A stretch of DNA of 64,000 nt from VAZQ01 sp963756715 (GTDB lineage Bacteria; Pseudomonadota; Alphaproteobacteria; Rhizobiales; Xanthobacteraceae): the NCBI GenBank assembly GCA_963756715.1, contig CAVWOV010000044.1, forward strand, positions 1 through 64,000, in the 5' to 3' direction. The notes under the pieces are model-generated. The model did no database searches and had not been told where the DNA came from. It was given only the letters and a program-made list of their open reading frames with translations. How positions within the stretch are numbered: the stretch's first letter is position 1; each line of letters begins with the position of its first letter. Shown piece by piece: positions 61,112 through 64,000 of this stretch. A program made the position numbers and the translations under genes.

Positions 61112-62885
61112 TCAACCGTCTGCATTCCGCAGCAGATTGTAACTCGGATAAGACTTCGCCCACTTGTCCGGATACGCGCGGTCGATGCCCTTGGTGAAAT
61201 AGCTGCCAACCGAAAGATCGATCGGCACATCGATCACCCACGGCCGTCGGCTGGCAAACGCGGTGCTGAGCGCGCCCGCCAATGCGCCGGGATCATCGAC
61301 CCGTACGCCCTCGGCGCCGTAGGCATGCGCCAGCGCGACGTAATCCGGGTTGTAGCGTTCGCCGGTGTCCTTACGGCGGAAATGACACCAAGGATGCGAG
61401 CGCGAGTAGCTTCGCTCCATGCCTTTGCGTTCAATTCCAAGCTCGTAGTTGTTGAGAATGACCCAGATCGCCGGCAGGTCGTATTCCACCGCGGTCGCGA
61501 CGATCTGCGAGGTCATGTTGAAGGCGCCATCGCCGACCAGTGCGATGCCGGGCCGGCCGTCGGCCGCGAGCGCGCCCGGAATGCCGGAAGACGCCCAGCC
61601 CATCTCGGCCATGCCGGGAGCAATCTGCCAGGCGCCGGGCGATCGTGATCTTCATATAGGCTTCGGCGTATTGCGTGACATCGCCGATATCGATGTAGAC
61701 GCGGCCGTCCTTTGGCAGAGCGCGGCCAACTTCATGCACAAGGCGCGCCGGATGCGTCGGCGCAGCGCTGGCCGTCTGCAGCGGGAGGATTTCCTCCTCC
61801 CATTCGGCGCGGAAGCCCTGCGTGCGCTCGATCCAGTCCTGATGCTTGCGGTTGCCGGTTCCGCCGCTCGCAGCCGCGAGGTCTTCGAGGAAGAGCTTGG
61901 CGTCGCTGACCAGCCCGAGTTCGACCGGGAAATTGCGGCCGACTTCCTGGTAGTCGAGATCGACTTGCACGATCTTGGTGTGCGAAAGATCGTAGATCGA
62001 CCCCTGGCGCCAGTTGGCGGTGTGGTTGTCGGAGAAGCGCGCGCCGACGCCGATGACAAGATCGGCTTCGCGGCTCGCACGGGCCGCGCAGACGAAGCCC
62101 GAGCGGCCAAGCGTGCCGATCGAGAGCGGGTGATCCTCCGGCAGCATGCCCTTTGCGGGCAGTGTCGTGGCGGTCGGAATGTTGAGCTTTTCGGCCGCCG
62201 CCTTGAGTGCATCGGCGGCGCCGGAGCGCACCACACCGCCGCCGGCCAGCAGCAGCGGCCGCTCGGCCTCGGCGATCATCCGGGCAATGCGCTCGACATT
62301 CTGCCCGTCGGCGCGTGGACGGTTGGCCAGCGGCGCACGTGCGCCGGGTGCCTCGATCTCGCCCTCCACCATGGCAAGCTGGATGTCGTAGGGGACCTCG
62401 ACGAAAACCGGGCCGGGCCGGCCGGACGTCGCGGTCTTCATCGCATAGTTGAGAATCTCAATCGTGGTGTCGGGGCGGACCAGCATCCACGTCCCCTTGC
62501 ACACCGGGCGGAAGATGCTCTGGGCGTCTTCGAAGCCGTGATAGAATATCTCCTGCATGCCGGCCTTGCCGAGGAAGTGCGTCGTCGAACCTCCGGCGAT
62601 GATCAGTACCGGCGATGATTCGTGCATGGCGCTGGCGCAGGCGCCGACCGCGTTGAGCAGGCCCGGCCCCTTCGAGACGATGACCGGCGCGACCCGTCCG
62701 CTGACGCGGTGATAAAGGTCGGCCATGTGCACCGCGTGAGATTCGTGCTTGGCCTGAATGCCTTCGATCTTCGGCTTGTCGGTCAAGGCATCGAGGAATG
62801 GCCAGACCGCGCCGCCCGCGTAGCCGAAATAGTGCTTGAATCCCGCCACCTCGAACCACTGGGCGATCGCATCGACCACGCGCAT
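61112..62885 (-). CDS. Thiamine-pyrophosphate-dependent enzyme, acetolactate synthase large-subunit-like (frameshifted by one base)
   Basis: This first gene of the operon encodes about 590 residues. The catalytic Glu48 lies in AKHESHAVHMADLYHR, the middle domain has LLLAGGGVVRSGAADALK, and the TPP/Mg motif is GDGAFNMTSQIVATAVEYDL ending in NN. The first frame goes wrong after MKIT; removal of one base near 61643 joins SPGAWQIAPGMAEMGWASSG. The start ATG 62885 reads MRVVDAIAQWFEVAGF. It decarboxylates or ligates a 2-oxo acid; valine/isoleucine synthesis is unlikely given the catabolic neighbours. Confidence 0.88.
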
Positions 62886-63027
62886 TGTTTTTTGCTCCTT
62901 GACGGCCTCAGGCGGGCGCCGGAATGTTTGCAACAAAATTCGTTGCAGTCAACGAAAGCCTGCCCAACGCCCCCGCGGGCGCTGAGCGGGCAGCAAAATC
63001 GCAGCTACAGCACAGGAAGGCGATCCA

Positions 63028-63428
63028 ATGAGCCGCACGGTCCTGGCTGCACTCGTCTTTGCGTTGGGCCTCTTCGCATCGAATTTCCCGGCAGGCGCGC
63101 AAGTCTGGCCGGCCAAGCCGGCGCACATCGTCGTACCGTGGCCGCTTGGCGGCAGCGCCGACATGATCGCCGGAGCCCCGCGGAACTTGTGACCAACACC
63201 CGGTGGGCGTTCTCCCGCCCGGCAAAGCTGCCGGGCGATATGGTTCAACAGCTCAATCGCGAGATCAACCAGGCGCTCGGTTCGGATCGCGTGCGAAAGA
63301 AGCTGGAGCACGAGGCGATCGAGACGGAAATGTCGCCCGAGCAGTTCACCCGATTTATCGCAAGCGAAATCGCCAAGTGGGGCCCGCTCGCGAAGGCCGC
63401 GATCTTGCCCCGGCGATCCGGCAACTAG
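63028..63428 (+). pseudogene. Bug-family solute-binding protein, internally deleted
   Basis: The N-terminus is intact: ATG 63028, signal peptide (VLAALVFALGLFASNFPAGA), then AHIVVPWPLGGSADMIAGAP. At 63190 that frame stops, and in another frame only the C-terminal portion of a Bug protein remains (RPAKLPGDMVQQLNREINQAL, then EQFTRFIASEIAKWGPLAKA) to 63428. About 190 codons of the middle are missing. Unlike the single-base shifts elsewhere, this is true loss. It would have imported an acid, perhaps for the neighbouring operon. Confidence 0.8.
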
Positions 63429-63429
63429 G

Positions 63430-63504
63430 CTAGTGTCCTTCGATTCCGACGTTCGCAAACGAGAGTGCCGCACAATGATGCGAACGTCGGAATCGGTACA
63501 CTAG
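63430..63504. repeat. CTAGTGT...ACACTAG palindromic element, copy 2 (75 bp)
   Basis: Ends CTAGTGT and ACACTAG enclose arms CGATTCCGACGTTCGCA and TGCGAACGTCGGAATCG, a perfect 17-base stem, with a loop ending CAATGA. Compared with the copy at 35539-35616, the ends and loop end are the same while the stem bases differ in a compensated way. It lies between the deleted Bug gene and gluQ. Confidence 0.75.
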
Positions 63505-63520
63505 CCAACAACCGACGCCG

Positions 63521-64000
63521 ATGCCGCAACCCGCCTTCCGCTTCGCGCCCAGTCCGAACGGCTATCTGCACCTCGGTCATGCACGCTCGGCGCTCGTCAA
63601 TTTCGAGATGGCGCGCGCGTCGGGTGGGCAGTTCCTGCTGCGGATCGAGGACATCGATGCAGCGCGCTGCCGGCCGGAATTCGAGCAGGCGATCTACCAG
63701 GACTTGGCGTGGCTCGGGCTCACCTGGGAGCAGCCGGTGCGGCGCCAGAGCAGGCACTTCGACGACTACCGAGCTGCGTTGGCCAGGCTCGATGCCCTGC
63801 GCCTCGCCTACCCGGCGTTCGAGAGCCGCGGCGAAATCGCCCGGCTGGTGGCCGCGCGCGAGACGCAGACGCCCTGGCCGCGCGATCCCGACGGCGCACC
63901 GCTCTATCCGGGAGACGCAAGAGGCCTGAGCCCCGCTGAGCGGGCGCGGCGCATCGCGGCGGGTAATCCGTACGCGCTTCGCCTCGACATGGCCGCTGCG
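63521..64000 (+). CDS. gluQ: Glutamyl-Q tRNA(Asp) synthetase (3' end beyond window)
   Basis: From ATG 63521 the frame reads RFAPSPNGYLHLGHARSALV and runs open to the window end. FLLRIEDIDAARCRPEFEQA and DLAWLGLTWEQPVRRQSRHF are typical of GluQRS, a shortened GluRS that glutamylates queuosine in tRNA(Asp). HLGH at 17-20 is the HIGH motif. The zinc-site cysteines usual near LAYPAFESRGEI are missing, as in some alphaproteobacterial versions. About 160 of roughly 290 residues are visible. Confidence 0.9.
   Translation, partial: MPQPAFRFAPSPNGYLHLGHARSALVNFEMARASGGQFLLRIEDIDAARCRPEFEQAIYQDLAWLGLTWEQPVRRQSRHFDDYRAALARLDALRLAYPAFESRGEIARLVAARETQTPWPRDPDGAPLYPGDARGLSPAERARRIAAGNPYALRLDMAAA

Noticed and set aside
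61112..62885. Biosynthetic acetolactate synthase (ilvB) assignment
   Set aside because: The fold fits, but no regulatory subunit (ilvH) follows and the operon is catabolic, so only a general TPP-enzyme call is made.

Overview
The window is high-GC, gene-dense bacterial DNA. Gene content suggests a soil alphaproteobacterium of the Hyphomicrobiales (Bradyrhizobium/Xanthobacteraceae-like): an NdvA-type cyclic glucan exporter, a PutA without a DNA-binding domain, several orphan solute-binding proteins of the Bug and DUF534 types, class III CoA-transferases and palindromic intergenic elements. The placement is inferred from gene content; no rRNA or other marker gene is present.

Layout. 1-6.1 kb: end of a DUF534 binding protein, a quinone oxidoreductase and an Fe(3+)/spermidine-type ABC importer operon. 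6.1-11.9 kb: DUF924 protein, acyl-CoA synthetase and a MarR-EmrA-EmrB efflux operon with a palindromic operator candidate. 12-22 kb: dienelactone hydrolase, carboxymuconolactone decarboxylase-like protein, orphan binding protein, Tat-exported protein, DUF805 protein, CobW GTPase with a PBP5-type carboxypeptidase, thiolase and NdvA. 22-31.7 kb: LysR regulator, a gene-poor patch, NMT1-like binding protein, PutA, HisE, DedA-like protein, exported protein and a SAF-domain dehydrogenase. 31.7-43.7 kb: two flavin monooxygenases, two Bug proteins, an F420-dependent NADP reductase, cytochrome c, DNA glycosylase, esterase, HNH protein, an MFS transporter fused to a winged helix, and DsbB. A tRNA-Leu(CAA) lies at 43.77 kb.

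44-55.5 kb is a plus-strand run: GH114-like protein, GMC oxidoreductase with its small subunit, esterase, carboxymuconolactone decarboxylase-like protein, DUF1330 protein, an LLM-class oxidoreductase, then a complete coenzyme F420 set (cofE, cofD, cofC, fused FO synthase) with overlapping start and stop codons. Facing it on the minus strand, 62.9-55.4 kb, is a tight seven-gene catabolic operon: TPP enzyme, RpiR regulator, two class III CoA-transferases, enoyl-CoA hydratase, a Cys-less SCP2-type thiolase and a DUF35 partner. The right end holds a deleted Bug gene and the start of GluQRS.

The main biological story is an F420 economy in a proteobacterium. Cofactor synthesis, a likely F420-using oxidoreductase in the same operon and an F420:NADPH oxidoreductase 15 kb away are all present, next to an apparently uncharacterised acyl-CoA degradation operon.

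Caution: nine recognisable genes, including cofD, are broken by what looks like exactly one extra base, often in a short G/C run, and each reads as an intact protein once it is removed. This points to insertion errors in the assembly rather than decay. These genes are listed as CDS with the shift noted. A second kind of palindromic element (CTAGTGT...ACACTAG, 75-78 bp) occurs twice with compensatory stem changes.
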